Notes: a model not told the origin generated them from the letters alone. Shown: positions 22,206-33,199, counted from the first letter of the stretch. The stretch: 64,000 nt of DNA from Cylindrotheca closterium (GCA_933822405.4 CAKOGP040001668.1:372001-436000); one strand, 5' to 3'. Made by a program: numbers and translations.

Positions 22206-22620
22206 ATGGGGTGTTATACTGGTCAATTATTCTAAAATTTTGTACAACTTGTTATATATTTACATCGCCTTCATATGAAAAAAACACAACAGTGATACGG
22301 GCTGTGGCATTAGGACCCAAGATAGTGTCAATTTCTCAAGTGGTACAGCTGTTCCTGTCAACCTTGGAAAAGCAGATATGAATGTATTAATAATAACTCC
22401 TACTGTTTGCAAACGTGTTTGTTCGTCCTTCTCACGTCAGGAGAAAGAAAATTGGACGATCGCAACTCACAAAAATTTGTTGCTTTGACGTTATTCTGTG
22501 TTACCGGTAGTGTGTAGTTATATCATTGAATACAAACAATATCCAAAGGGGCAGCAGAATACAACCAACAACAGTAACACAAAGTAAAATAAGATTTGAT
22601 AAGTCACAGCAACAATTGCA
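22206..22620. other. intergenic spacer
   Basis: AT-rich 3' flank and the promoter of the next gene. It holds a TACCGGTA palindrome at 22502-22509. No gene was recognised. Confidence 0.4.
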
Positions 22621-23856
22621 ATGTCACAAGAAGGAAAGTTCTTGCTAGAATCCATCCTGGGAAAGCTCTTGGGTTTCGATGAAGGCGCTGGTGATTTGTT
22701 GGAACACTTGTTGACGATTCCTTCGGAAGAGGTACGTCTGGTGGGATGTCATTTGGATTGTCATGAGAAACGCCTGTGGTGATAAGGATGGTGGTGGTGA
22801 TGCAAGTTTTGAATGAAAGAGAATAATGCTAGACATCTCAAAGCAGAATTCGCCATGCACCAAAGAAGACATGAACGTTTCAGGTTTCTAACAAATACTG
22901 TTTGTGTCTTTCTTCATTTGTTATCTCTTGCTGGTCGGTTTCTGATTCATTTGAATCAAACTTTGCAATCATGGTATTATCCTCTCTTCCATGACCTCGC
23001 GACAATACTGTAGGACTTGAAAGAGTACCTTTCTCAGCTACTGGGAAGTGAAACACCCGAAACCAAAGAATTTGTATTGAACGTTGGGCGGTACCAACGT
23101 GGAGAAGAAGTCTTATATAAAATTGAGAAGAAAGAGGAACAGAAGGAAGAAGAGTCGGCAAAGGCCCAATCCAGCCAAGTGGCGCAAACTAACAATGCTG
23201 CTTCTACTGGCACAAACAACGCAAATGCCAAACAGAACAAGAAGGAAGCCCTGCAAGCACGGAGGAATAATAATAATCCAAAGCAAGGCAAAAAGGGAAA
23301 AGTACCCCCATCTGCCAAGAACGCAACCGCGGCACAAACAAGTAATAGTCAGAGTGCCGCAGCGGCTGCTTCTTCGACAGCCACGAAACCAACACCCACG
23401 ACTGCTCAATCGGCGGGTACTAGCAGTACTCCCCCAGCCGCCTCAATAACAACTCCAATTACACCAATTGTCCAAAAGTCCAAACCCCAACGGGGCAAAG
23501 CCGAATTTGTTTGCGGCTGCATGGGCACCAGAGACAAACCCTTGACGAATTGTTTGTATTGCGGCCGGATTGCTTGCGAACGAGAAGGCTATGGGTATTG
23601 TGCGTACTGCGGCTACCTCATTGAAAAGATGACGGCTCCTCCTGCTGGCTCTGACAACAGCTGGGCCCAAAAGGAACGCCTGCTCAAGTTTGATCGAGAA
23701 TTTGCGCGACGGACCAAAATCTTTGACGACCAAGCCGATTTCCAAGGCCCAGCTTCTTGGATGTCCGAAGAGGAACGAGTCGCTGCCGGACAAAGGCAAG
23801 AAGATCGTTTGGAGGAGATGCGGCGGCCAAAGCAAGTGCTGAATTTGAATATTTAG
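22621..23856 (+). CDS. TRIP4/ASC-1-like zinc-finger protein (Rqt4-like)
   Basis: Exon 1 (22621-22731, 37 codons) and exon 2 (23014-23856) join in phase 0 across a 282-nt intron (GTACGT…CTGTAG), giving 317 residues. The N-terminal ~70 residues match the conserved start of TRIP4 (L-S-Q-L-L-G-S-E-T-P-E-T-K-E-F-V). A Lys/Ala/Gln-rich linker follows. Residues about 200-240 form the zf-C2HC5 finger: C-G-C-M-G-T, N-C-L-Y-C-G, C-E-R-E-G and C-A-Y-C-G, with every metal ligand present. In animals and yeast this protein is a subunit of the RQT/ASCC complex, which splits collided ribosomes with the helicase ASCC3/Slh1. Animal TRIP4 has a C-terminal ASCH domain that is absent here; the protein ends soon after a conserved acidic/Arg segment. 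Confidence 0.82.
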
Positions 23857-24287
23857 TATTGTTTATAGTATAGTAATAGTAATAAATGTAAACTAGAGAT
23901 CATACCGACCCAACCAATGTTTCTATCTGGCACCACAAGCACTGAATGAACGAATGAATCATCTATCACCATCATTCCTGTTCAAATTCAACACCAATGA
24001 CTAATTTCATTGAATACAGAGTCTCGCTACCCGCAGTAGTGTTCTTCTTGGCAGCTAGCCACCTGCCTATTAGAAAGAGCCTGCACAGTAATATTCCAAA
24101 AGAACGAGATATTATACAATATAAAGAAAACAAATTCATGTAATAAAAGGATTCTGTCCACATTATAGTATTATAGGGTGTCCATTTTATCCAAGTCCAA
24201 GCATCTAGCCTACTATTGGAAAGAGCATGCTTGCTACTATTCTAGTTCGTTCCAGCAGTCATCTAACAACAACAGCACGCACACTAT
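23857..24287. other. spacer between convergent genes
   Basis: Shared 3' flank of the TRIP4-like gene and the COX5B-like gene; AT-rich, with several AATAAA-like stretches (e.g. near 23880). No gene was recognised. Confidence 0.4.
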
Positions 24288-25172
24288 TTATTCGGCAGGG
24301 ACACTGAGCATCTTGAAAAAGAGCCCAAGATCCTTAATGTAGTAAGTGCTGTCATCAGCGTGGATGCTGAACCAGAACATGGAATGGCTCTCTGGGTCTT
24401 GGTATCCGACCACTCGGGAAGCTTTTCGGGAAGGAATCAAGATGGGAGAAGCAAAGGTTCCAGTGCCTTCCGGAGGGACTAGACCCAAGTCATTGTAACC
24501 TTCAGTGTTTCTCTGTTCCAACTCATCCAAATCTTCGATACCCGTAAGGCCAAGTTCTTCCATTTCCTTTTTGAGGTCATCGGGGACGAAATCGGGAATG
24601 TGCTTGGGCTTGGTATCACGATCCTTGTCCGTAGGAACCAAAAAATCAGATTCTTCTCCCAAGTACTTTCCAATTCCAAAAGGAATGGTGCCCTTGCCTT
24701 CGTCGTCCTTCTTTTCGGCGAATCCACGAATGGCCAAAGGAGCCTTGTTGACACGGCGACTGGCAATGCGAGATACTCTGTGTATTGGGTCATAAATGTG
24801 GTGGTGGTGGTGGTGGTGGTGGTGATCATGGTTGGATTGGCATTTTGGATTGTGCATGAAGAATGGAACGAGCAAATTGCGGCAAGATTGGGTAATTCAA
24901 ATCCAATCAGGTCAACAGAACAAAGGAAAGAAGAAATGCGTGGTTAGAATCAATTCAATTGTTCATGTAGATCTATGATACGTGCAATCAGTAACAGTTG
25001 CGACATGACAGATGCCAATGGATTTGATTGACCCATTCGATTGTGTGTACTGCCGAATGCGAATTCCAACGGCATGCCGACCAAGTCCTTCCGTTCTTGG
25101 GTAACCATGCATTCTCTCGATTTTGTGACACAGCAATTCCAAAACTTACGATCGGGCTGCGTTGGACAACAT
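24288..25172 (-). CDS. COX5B-like mitochondrial protein
   Basis: Rebuilt from two exons: a 23-nt first exon (25150-25172, ATG…TC with a GTAAGT donor) and 24288-24777 after a 372-nt intron ending ACACAG, for 170 residues. The joined N-terminus begins MLSNAARSVSRIASRRVNK, an Arg/Ala/Ser-rich amphipathic helix typical of mitochondrial presequences. The C-terminal ~70 residues resemble cytochrome c oxidase subunit 5B: P-I-L-I-P-S…R-V-V-G-Y, an acidic turn, then M-F-W-F-S-I-H. The Cys pair that binds zinc in animal, plant and yeast 5B proteins is missing; the end reads Y-Y-I-K-D-L-G-L-F-F-K. The expected role is a nuclear-encoded subunit of complex IV in the inner membrane. The assignment rests on short motifs and could also be a related mitochondrial subunit. 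Confidence 0.65.
24797..24834. repeat. (GTG)n microsatellite
   Basis: About twelve GTG/GGT triplets inside the intron of the COX5B-like gene. Read on the minus strand without splicing it would encode a run of His, which creates a misleading His-rich open frame. Confidence 0.85.
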
Positions 25173-25932
25173 GTTCAATTTTCTAATTGACAATCTTGAG
25201 AGAGAAAGAGTTGTTTGAACTTGCACAACAAACAAACAAACACCCACGAGAACTCGACGATGACGGTCGCTGGTTGCTCAAGATCGTCAGTTCGATGCGC
25301 AATATTGTGCGCACTACTGTATGTACTGTATTGTAGGTCGTCGTACAGTAGAACATTGAATTATCTTCAGCTCTGAAGATTGCATATTTCAAATCGGGAC
25401 AGAAATAGACTCTAAATTTGGTTTGGCTTCAGCTGGATGGTTCAATCCTTGGTTCTGCGATAGATAGCCTGGTATATTGGGAACCACTTGCTCTCGGCTC
25501 TTCTACTATTACACTTGAAACGTTCTTTATCTATTCCACTGCTTTCTAGATTGAAAACAAAGTAATATAATAACAAATGCCTACTAAACCATGGAAAATT
25601 CCTTCCGATGGTACCTCCAAATTTGAGTCGAATGGATCGGAGTGACCTACCGCCCAGCAATGCTTCGGTACGGTATCAATCATCCACCAGCACGACTTTT
25701 GGTTCTCATCATCATTGGATACAGTACAGCACATTCAATTTTTGGATTGTTGTTCTAGGTGTAAATCTATCCTAGCACTTTCAGCAAACAACCTTGTTGT
25801 CATTCAACAACACTGCAGTCAAAGAGATTTCGATTTCCTAGTCGTAAAGTCCAAGTCTTGAAGGTCATTGTTTGATATTCTTTTCTATTCTACAGCCGTA
25901 TTCTATCCGCATTGCGATCAGTATTCCCAAAC
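25173..25932. other. divergent promoter region
   Basis: About 760 bp between the COX5B-like gene (minus) and the TM9SF gene (plus). It holds short TACTGTA/TACAGTA repeats (25314-25354). No convincing open frame or RNA gene. Confidence 0.4.
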
Positions 25933-28152
25933 ATGAACAAACTTGGACGTTTCTTGGCCTGTCTTTTGGTGCTTGCCACCACTGCTTCACTAGCAGATGC
26001 TGGATTTCTTTCGAAATCCAAAAAGAAGGTCTCTACCAAACCAAAACCCCGTACCATCTTGGCCAGCAAGGACAAGTTGAAGGATTCCACCTACAAGAAG
26101 CTAGAAGAGAAAAAGCGTCTCAATCGTCGCGAAAAGTCGGAAATTGCTTCTGCAGAGATGCAAGCCTACAAAGATCTGCGCAACAAGGGTTACGATGAAG
26201 TTTCTAACACCAAGGAGGCCCACATGTTGCGTCAATACCGTCTCCGAAATAAGAAACGACGTGGATTGTTGCGAAAACGGGAGCAATCCTTGTCTCACAT
26301 TCTCTTTCCTGGTGTCAGTCCAGAAGAGTACACCTCCGGGGAAGAAATCTGGATTTACACGGATCTGGTGGAATCCAAAAAGACCCAAGTTCCATTTGAA
26401 GTCTTTGATTTGCCCGGGTTCAACGAAGTCAAGGAAACCAAGGGAAAGAAGACTCGTAGAATGAGACGCAACCTTGGTTCTAGATTGCAGGGATATGACC
26501 TAAAGCCAGCTCCTTTTGAAATGTTCATCTTGAAGGATACTCCTTGTACTCCCATTTCTCAAGTCAATATTCAAGGCAAAAAGTTGCGTTGGTTGCGCCA
26601 AATCATCGAACGCCAATACCGCGTCCACTTGCAATTGGATTCCTTGCCAGTCTTGATGCGCAGCAAGGAACTCAACTTTGCCGTTCGTGGATTCCCCGTC
26701 GGTTTCCGATCTCCGGGAGGCGACCGCAAGGAGCTGTTTTTGTACAATCACTTCAAATTCACCATTACCTACCAAGAGTCTCCGGAATTTGAAGGGATTC
26801 GCATTACTGGATTCGATGTCCATCCAGTCAGCATCAAGCACGAGATTCCAAAAGACGGAGAAGAATTGAGTTCAGTCTCTACCTGTACGGGATTTGACAT
26901 TGAAAACGATCCTTCTCAATACGTCGCTTTGGATGTCGAACATGAGGGTGGTGTTCCAGTCGTCTTTTCGTACGATGTCCAATGGATCAAGAACGACTTG
27001 GACTGGACGGATCGCTGGGATGTCTACCTCATTGGTTCTCCCGACGATGATATCCACTACTACAGTATCATCAACTCCCTCATGATTGTCTTGTTCATGA
27101 CGGGTGCTACTGCCACGATTATGATTCGCACTCTTCGCAAGGATATTGCTGGATACAACGAGATGCAAGCCTTGGAAGAGGTGGCCGAAGAGACTGGCTG
27201 GAAGTTGGTCCACGGAGATGTCTTTCGTCCTCCTTCTTTTTCGCCAATGATGCTTTCTGTATTGGTGGGAACGGGAGCCCAACTTGGAATGGCTGTCGTC
27301 TTGGCCATTTTGCTCTCTGTCCTCAAGATTACCAGTACCATGAAGAAGGGACAAATGCTGACTTCGCTCATTTTGCTATATGTCCTGTGCGGAGCCGCTG
27401 CTGGTTATGTCAGTTCCCGCGTTTACAAGTTCTGCGACGCCAAGAACTGGAAACTGAACACCATGCTCACTGCCACTGCACTTCCTGGTACCTTTGTGGT
27501 CCTCTTTGCCTTTCTCAACATTTTCTTGAGCATTGCTGGTGCCGCTACCGCCGTCAGCTTTTTGACCATTTTGGTCTTGTTCTTGCTTTGGGTCTGCGTG
27601 TCGGCCCCATTGGTCTTTGTGGGAGCCTTTGTTGGACTCAAGATGCCCACCATTGAAGTGGCCACTCGCACCAACCAAATTTCCCGCATCATCCCCGAAG
27701 CCCAATTGGTTGGACACCCTGCCTTGACCATGATGATGGGAGGTGTCCTTCCCTTTGGATCCGTCTGCATTGAGCTTGCCTTTATCATGTCAGCCATGTG
27801 GTTGCACCAAATCTACTACGTCATGGGATTCTTGTTGGCCGTGGTCTTTATCTTGTTTGCCACTTGCGCCCAAGTTTCCATTGTCCTGTGCTATCTGCAA
27901 CTGTGCGCTGAAGATCACCGCTGGTGGTGGAAGTCCTTTTGGAACTGTGCCACGGCTGGTGTTTACTTGTTGTTGTACAGCTTGTGGTTCTTGACCAGCC
28001 GACTGCATTTGGTGGGTGTCTTGCCTGTGGTCGTCTACGTCACATATATGACCATGATTTCTGTTTGCTTTGGAATCTTTTGTGGAGCAGCTGGATTCAT
28101 TTCTAGTTTCTGGTTCACAAGGACCATTTATGGGGCTGTCAAGGTTGACTAA
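25933..28152 (+). CDS. TM9SF / nonaspanin (EMP70 family)
   Basis: A single-exon gene of 739 residues from ATG 25933. An N-terminal signal peptide (F-L-A-C-L-L-V-L-A…A-D-A-G) precedes a basic luminal segment and the conserved EMP70 luminal region, including Y-S-I-I-N-S-L-M-I-V-L-F at the first membrane helix, the R-T-L-R-K-D-I-A-x-Y-N loop and G-W-K-L-V-H-G-D-V-F-R-P-P. Nine hydrophobic spans follow up to the C-terminus. The protein ends in K-V-D, the K-x-D/E signal that binds COPI and keeps TM9SF proteins in the Golgi. The family acts in membrane-protein sorting and cell adhesion. The luminal N-terminal part is more basic (Lys/Arg-rich, about residues 25-120) than I expect for the family. Highly confident family assignment. 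Confidence 0.93.
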   Translation: MNKLGRFLACLLVLATTASLADAGFLSKSKKKVSTKPKPRTILASKDKLKDSTYKKLEEKKRLNRREKSEIASAEMQAYKDLRNKGYDEVSNTKEAHMLRQYRLRNKKRRGLLRKREQSLSHILFPGVSPEEYTSGEEIWIYTDLVESKKTQVPFEVFDLPGFNEVKETKGKKTRRMRRNLGSRLQGYDLKPAPFEMFILKDTPCTPISQVNIQGKKLRWLRQIIERQYRVHLQLDSLPVLMRSKELNFAVRGFPVGFRSPGGDRKELFLYNHFKFTITYQESPEFEGIRITGFDVHPVSIKHEIPKDGEELSSVSTCTGFDIENDPSQYVALDVEHEGGVPVVFSYDVQWIKNDLDWTDRWDVYLIGSPDDDIHYYSIINSLMIVLFMTGATATIMIRTLRKDIAGYNEMQALEEVAEETGWKLVHGDVFRPPSFSPMMLSVLVGTGAQLGMAVVLAILLSVLKITSTMKKGQMLTSLILLYVLCGAAAGYVSSRVYKFCDAKNWKLNTMLTATALPGTFVVLFAFLNIFLSIAGAATAVSFLTILVLFLLWVCVSAPLVFVGAFVGLKMPTIEVATRTNQISRIIPEAQLVGHPALTMMMGGVLPFGSVCIELAFIMSAMWLHQIYYVMGFLLAVVFILFATCAQVSIVLCYLQLCAEDHRWWWKSFWNCATAGVYLLLYSLWFLTSRLHLVGVLPVVVYVTYMTMISVCFGIFCGAAGFISSFWFTRTIYGAVKVD

Positions 28153-28474
28153 AAGTATGTTGACATTGGAGCGAAAATAAAATAAAAAATATCCGCCTGT
28201 TGTTATTCATGACAGACAGTAGAGACAATAGCATTACAAAATGAAAGAAGACAAAATACGAAATTCATTCTTTTTTCTTCTTGAATACCGTACTGTAATG
28301 GGTACTGTGTGCATGCTTCTTGTAGCGACTTATGTGTGTGTGTGTGTGTGATACTTGCAATTGATCTAGCAGCTTGCTGTCATTCAGTCCATCGCAGAAT
28401 GTCAACAGCGGCTACAGCAGAGCAGGGACGTGATCTAGATATATGCGCTTTATAACAGTAGCTTTTAGTCTAAA
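28153..28474. other. spacer between convergent genes
   Basis: 3' flanks of the TM9SF and p24 genes. It contains AATAAAATAAAA near 28178 (polyadenylation-like) and a (TG)9 run at 28333-28350. Confidence 0.45.
28333..28350. repeat. (TG)9 microsatellite
   Basis: Nine uninterrupted TG units in the spacer between two convergent genes. Confidence 0.9.
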
Positions 28475-29483
28475 TTACAAGAGCTTCTTCTTCTTGAAGT
28501 ATCGTTTGAGGTATGTCACTTGGAAAAAGGTCACCAGTATCAACACAATGACCGAAAGGTAGGAAAAATTACGGACTCTCCAGTTGATACTATCTGCAGT
28601 CTTTCGCATTCGCTTTTCCCGTTTCTCCATCAAGTTCAGTTCTCGAATGACCGTGTTGGCTGCATGAATACTGCCGTCCAACTGATCTTGCAAGGGCGTC
28701 AAGTGCTCACTCTTGAACATCATTCCAGATTTGGTGTCCTCCTCGTCGTCAAATATGTCGTCGCTGGTCATGACGTGTTCTATCATCATGAGAATTGGGA
28801 CTTCTTCATTCTTAGATGTGATACAAATTTCATATCCTTCCAATGGAGCCTTGTCCCGTTGTTGGTTGTGCTGAAGGATACGACGCAAATGGTTCAATAC
28901 CAATGGGTGGAACCAATGTGTCTCCATGGTAGTGGATCCTTGTGTGTGCGGATTGGTAAGTTTCACTTCAGCCATAGAATTAGTCTCACCCTCGTACCAT
29001 TCGTGAACGAGTTCGTCCATAATAGCTTTAATGTCAGCGGGTGGGTCGTCGACAAATTGCTTTGGAAGTGAACTGTGCATTCGTGATTTTGTCAGTTTGA
29101 CAATCTGGCCGAGGAAGTGTTGCTCTAGATCTTCGTATTTCTTGATCCACTCATTCGTGGTTTCCGCTTCGGAAGGAAGCGGCAGGAAAATCAAATGTGC
29201 GTCATCGTCCTCAGGAATATTCAGGTTGATGCACTGATGATTGAAAGATTTGACAGGTGATATCATTCCAACAAATAGAGAGAAAAATAAGGAGTAAAGG
29301 GAGAGGGATCAGGTATCAGCAAGAAGATTCTACAATCAACTATCTCCATGATATCACGGTGGATTCATCAGTGAAACTTACTCTTTCTTCATTTTCTTGC
29401 AATTCAATGATCATCGGATGTCCCTTTGCAGACCAGATGAATCCCGCTGATAACAGAAGCAAACTTTTCATTATAGCTTTCAT
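28475..29483 (-). CDS. p24 / EMP24-GP25L family cargo receptor
   Basis: Two exons, 29382-29483 and 28475-29233, with a 148-nt phase-0 intron (GTAAGT…TCATCAG), give 286 residues. Exon 1 supplies the signal peptide (M-K-S-L-L-L-L-S-A-G-F-I-W) and the start of the GOLD domain. The second exon begins exactly at the first conserved Cys (C-I-N-L-N), and the partner Cys is in E-I-C-I-T-S. A coiled-coil-prone segment (R-E-L-N-L-M-E-K-R-E-K-R-M) precedes one membrane helix (Y-L-S-V-I-V-L-I-L-V-T-F-F), and the tail ends K-K-K-K-L-L, a dilysine COPI signal. p24 proteins cycle between ER and Golgi and select cargo for COPII/COPI vesicles. At 286 residues it is longer than the usual ~210, owing to insertions in the luminal part. 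Confidence 0.87.
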
Positions 29484-31580
29484 CTTTTGCTCGATCAAAT
29501 GCTACAAATGTAGAGATCTCGATAATAAAAGTAAATATGACTTGAAACTAGAGTAGAAAAGCAACAGGCATCCAAGGATTCCGACTACAAACACTCCATG
29601 CACATGTGTGTGTGTGTTTCTCATGCTTGGTTTCCAGATTGGCTTTGGTACGAGGATTTCTACCGTTGAAAATGCGTAGCCGTGGTACAAAACAGTAGAG
29701 GTCGATTGAATCGGGTGTAAATTGACTCGTGCGATTAGATTTTGTTAGATCAGGATACAGTATGTGAGAGGCAAGGAGCCTCAAACCGTACAAACGACCC
29801 TCTTGTGACTCCAAATTTTCTTATTTGAGCACCTATTGTTTGCTTGATGTATATAGAATACAGGTGTATGTACTTTGAGTTTCGATTTCGGTCTAAAAGA
29901 CATGGAATTTTGAACAAATCCAATCATCTGGGCATCGGCCGGGTTCACAGCGTAACGAAGCCTACAATCTCAACTCTGCTTCGGCATTCCAAAACAACGC
30001 CCAATATTAATATCGAAATGCGTATTAGCAACTTTGGCCAGGGTCCCACCATGTCTGGATACCTTCAAGGGGGCTGGAAAACATTCTTGCCCCTTCTGGA
30101 GTCTGTTCCAAATTGACCATCGACGTCAACTGAGTGATGTTGAGACCCTTGTACATCGGAAACTCTCATTCCAACCAACCCAAAGATGCCATATGTAAAC
30201 CTAGACGATAAATAGGTGTCAGAATTAAGTACTTCAAAGAAATAGGACAAGAGTTGGGCCATGGGTGGTTTTGAGGGCAAACTTACATGCTTTTTGCGAA
30301 ACAAATTGGCCTCTGGAAATAGATCGAGGCCGGATCTATGGTAATAAGGGTCCATAAAAAAGGCCTGGTGTGTTGTTGTTTGGTTTTCAGTCTCCACGGC
30401 GGCAATGGGGAACTTCCGAACCTCAGTGAACCTTCAGCACAAAAAATGGAAAATTGCAGGGTTCTTGCCGCAACTCAAGCAGAAAAAGTGACCCAACTAG
30501 CGCTCCAATACCGCATTAGACACTAATACGGTAGAGCCTACTCAAGCTTGGAAATTGACCTTTGCTGCAAGTGGGGCACTTTGTGGATGACGAAGCTCCA
30601 CTGAACAGAGAGTTTGACCACCACTGGTTGGTCGTGGAATGAACGAGGTCAAACTTGAACTTGATTCGCAGCTCGGTGAGTACACGCTATCCACAGTAAA
30701 AATACCGTAATATTTGGTTCTCTTTTCTCTTCTACTGGTTTCCATGCCATGCAACTCTTGTGATTTGAACGAATTTTGTTGCCACCTGATGGACTCAATT
30801 GAAAGTTGTCGTGTAGAACCCTGATATCGAGCACCAACTGATTTCAAGGGCTTGTGTGTAAGGAATAGAAGCGTTATCTTAAATTCATTGTGGCTTGGAG
30901 CTCCTTGGGGTCGAAAACCTTGTCAAAACCACTTTTTAGACCATGGACGGGCGGTGGGTTTCAGCAGTCATTTTCGGGGCCAAAGAAACCAATAGCTCAA
31001 TTCTTGCCAGACCAAGAAGACAAAAAATCGATTGTACTGTAAGTCTGAAATATTGTTGGATGCGCAACCATTTTCTTGCTGTGAATGAGGAATACAACTG
31101 ACCTCAAAGCCTAACTATTGTGGGTGCTCCAAAATCCATCCGCCATTTTGGTAGAGTTTGACACGAAAATTCTCTTCCGCATATCAATTTTTTTGCTTTT
31201 TTGTTCCATCAGGTAAATGGGTACAGAAGGAGCGTGAAACAAAATTTGGAGTGCAGAGAGGTATTGTGGAAACTGATGAGTTCTATATGATGACAAAAAT
31301 AAGGCACTCATTGTATGGGTGATGAGGTTGTTTTGTTGTTTTCAATGCAAGCAATTTTGGAAGTTGTTTTCGTTGACTAACACGACCAATATGGACTCAT
31401 TCAAATAAAATATGAAATATAGTCCGTCCGCCACATTAAAAATTAGGCCATAAAAACCATGACGCAGATACGTCATTCTCACCCAAAGAACATCATCCAT
31501 CATCGCGTCAGAAAATTGAATTCGAAGATAGACACTTCCATTTCCATTATTCTCCTCAGTATCACCTTGAATACTACAAC
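29484..31580. other. 2.1-kb spacer with a possible gene remnant
   Basis: No intact gene. On the minus strand between about 30065 and 30397 a 110-codon frame has plausible protein-like composition (…F-M-D-P-Y-Y-H-R-S-G-L-D-L-F-P-E…). It is crossed by a GTAAGT…GTCTAG pair (about 30290 to 30205), so it may be a fragment of a spliced gene. No family was recognised and no start or upstream exon was found. The rest shows only short frames. Confidence 0.35.
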
Positions 31581-31967
31581 ATGTCTACAGTCCGAAAGTA
31601 TTCTTGCATGTGCGGTGCCTTTGAAGGCCAAGTCACAGGTGATCCAGCCTTGGCTGTCTGGTGTCACTGCGGTCAATGCCGCAAACAAACTGGCGCCGCT
31701 ATGCAGCTTGGAATCTTCCCCAACTTTGAAGTTCTCAAGGGTGACGATCAATTGATCAAGTATGCCTCAACCGAGGGAAGTGTCTACCGAAACAGTTGCA
31801 AGAACTGCGGTAGCTTTTGCTACAAGGTCTTGCCCGATGGAGCCAAGGTTGCCCCATTGGGTGCTTTGGAACCAGCCATCAAGCCCACCTGCCATATCTT
31901 TGTGAAGGATAAGGGAGAACAAGCTGTCATGTTTCCCGATTTGCCTCAACACGATGCATTCCCTTAA
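31581..31967 (+). CDS. GFA / CENP-V domain protein
   Basis: 128 residues from ATG, intronless, spanning one whole GFA domain. It carries the expected zinc-binding pattern: C-M-C-G near the start, then W-C-H-C-G-Q-C-R, and C-K-N-C-G-S-F-C. It also has the G-A-A…F-P-N-F strand region typical of the fold. The family was named after glutathione-dependent formaldehyde-activating enzyme, but most members have unknown substrates; bind-and-carry of S-hydroxymethylglutathione is only one possibility. No targeting peptide is visible, so a cytosolic location is likely. The length is normal for the family and all Cys ligands are present. Confidence 0.88.
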   Translation: MSTVRKYSCMCGAFEGQVTGDPALAVWCHCGQCRKQTGAAMQLGIFPNFEVLKGDDQLIKYASTEGSVYRNSCKNCGSFCYKVLPDGAKVAPLGALEPAIKPTCHIFVKDKGEQAVMFPDLPQHDAFP

Positions 31968-33199
31968 GTTTCATTGGATTGGCCTTGGATGTCTTTTCTC
32001 AAGAGATCGGAATGAATGAAACAAGTGAAAAAGACGAGCGTTCAGAAATAAACTAATACTGAAACTCGAAACAACTCTAAGATTGATGATTTGTATTCGT
32101 TCTCTAGTCGTATATGGTGCAATGGTAGACAAAAGCTAATGCTGAATAATAATGTCACTGCTGCTTGCTTGGATTGGGCAACTCAAGTTAGATCTTCAAT
32201 TTCATTGCAGCAGGTCAATTACATTCATTCCAGTACAGTAACAATGATATTCATAGTTCCTAGACTAAACCTGGCGAGTATTGCTGGGTATTACCATCAA
32301 AACGCGAAATTTACAGCTTGTTCCGCGTTTTGATGGTACACGCACGTGCACGAGTACAGTATTGATACGGTACGTGTACCATCAAAAGGCGAATTTTTTT
32401 CACGTTCCAAAATGTCGAAATGTTCAGACTGACTGCCAGACTGCCAAAGTTCGCAGACTGCCAAAGTTCGCAGCAGTCGAATAAACTATAATTTGATCTC
32501 CCATATCCTGTACTTTCCATTCACCGTGGCTATTGTTTCATGCGGTATATCCCACAGGGAACTGGAAAAGTGACCCAATCCGATCCTATGGAGGTAATGT
32601 TGCCAATTGCTTACTACGTACCCCGTGCTTCGAACGGCGAACAAGAGTAGAGTAAACTATGGCTTTCGACACCATACTTGGTCATTCATTCATCGAACAT
32701 CATCGGAAACAACGATGATGTCCCTTCTGGCTTTTAATCGTTCCGAAATCGCAATCACGCTTCATCTTATCGTAATCCCACAAAACAAATTCTGTTGAAA
32801 CCATGAACATCTGCGCGATTCATCCACACGATTCCGATCAATCGTCGATCTGGCCGCAACTCCAATCCTGATGATAAATCCACGTTGTACACCGCCAAAA
32901 GCCCATGGCTCTGCTTCCACCCTTTATACTGCAACAACACACCAAAGAGCTACTCATCATCAGAAGGAAGTACGGAAAATGGAAGTTCCATCGTTTCTAG
33001 CTGGGGACAAACCAAACTACTCAAAGCCTCGGAACTGAGAAAATCGCAAACCATCGAACAAACTGCTTCCAGGAACTCCGGATGCAATTTAAAAGTCTTT
33101 ATAATTGAGGCTGCTTTGAATTTTGAGGGAGGAGCAAACAACTCAGCTGAAAGCAAGTCTCCATCGCATGTTGTCACAACCAAGAGATGAACAAGCAGT
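31968..33199. other. spacer with inverted and tandem short repeats
   Basis: Contains a 15-bp inverted repeat (about 32290-32337), a copied 17-bp block with AAAGTTCGCAG (32443-32473) and, from about 32880, frames that may belong to the upstream part of the broken ATPase. No intact gene. Confidence 0.4.
32290..32337. repeat. 15-bp inverted repeat (hairpin)
   Basis: TACCATCAAAACGCG and its exact reverse complement CGCGTTTTGATGGTA are separated by 17-18 bases. A third, imperfect copy (TACCATCAAAAGGCG) follows near 32378. Possibly the end of a small mobile element or a transcript hairpin. Confidence 0.7.

Noticed and set aside
24778..24875. His-rich N-terminus of an uninterrupted minus-strand frame
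   Set aside because: The His run is a GTG microsatellite in an intron. Splicing to the 23-nt exon at 25150 gives a far better start.
28520..29071. 183-codon plus-strand frame
   Set aside because: Shadow of the p24 gene on the opposite strand.
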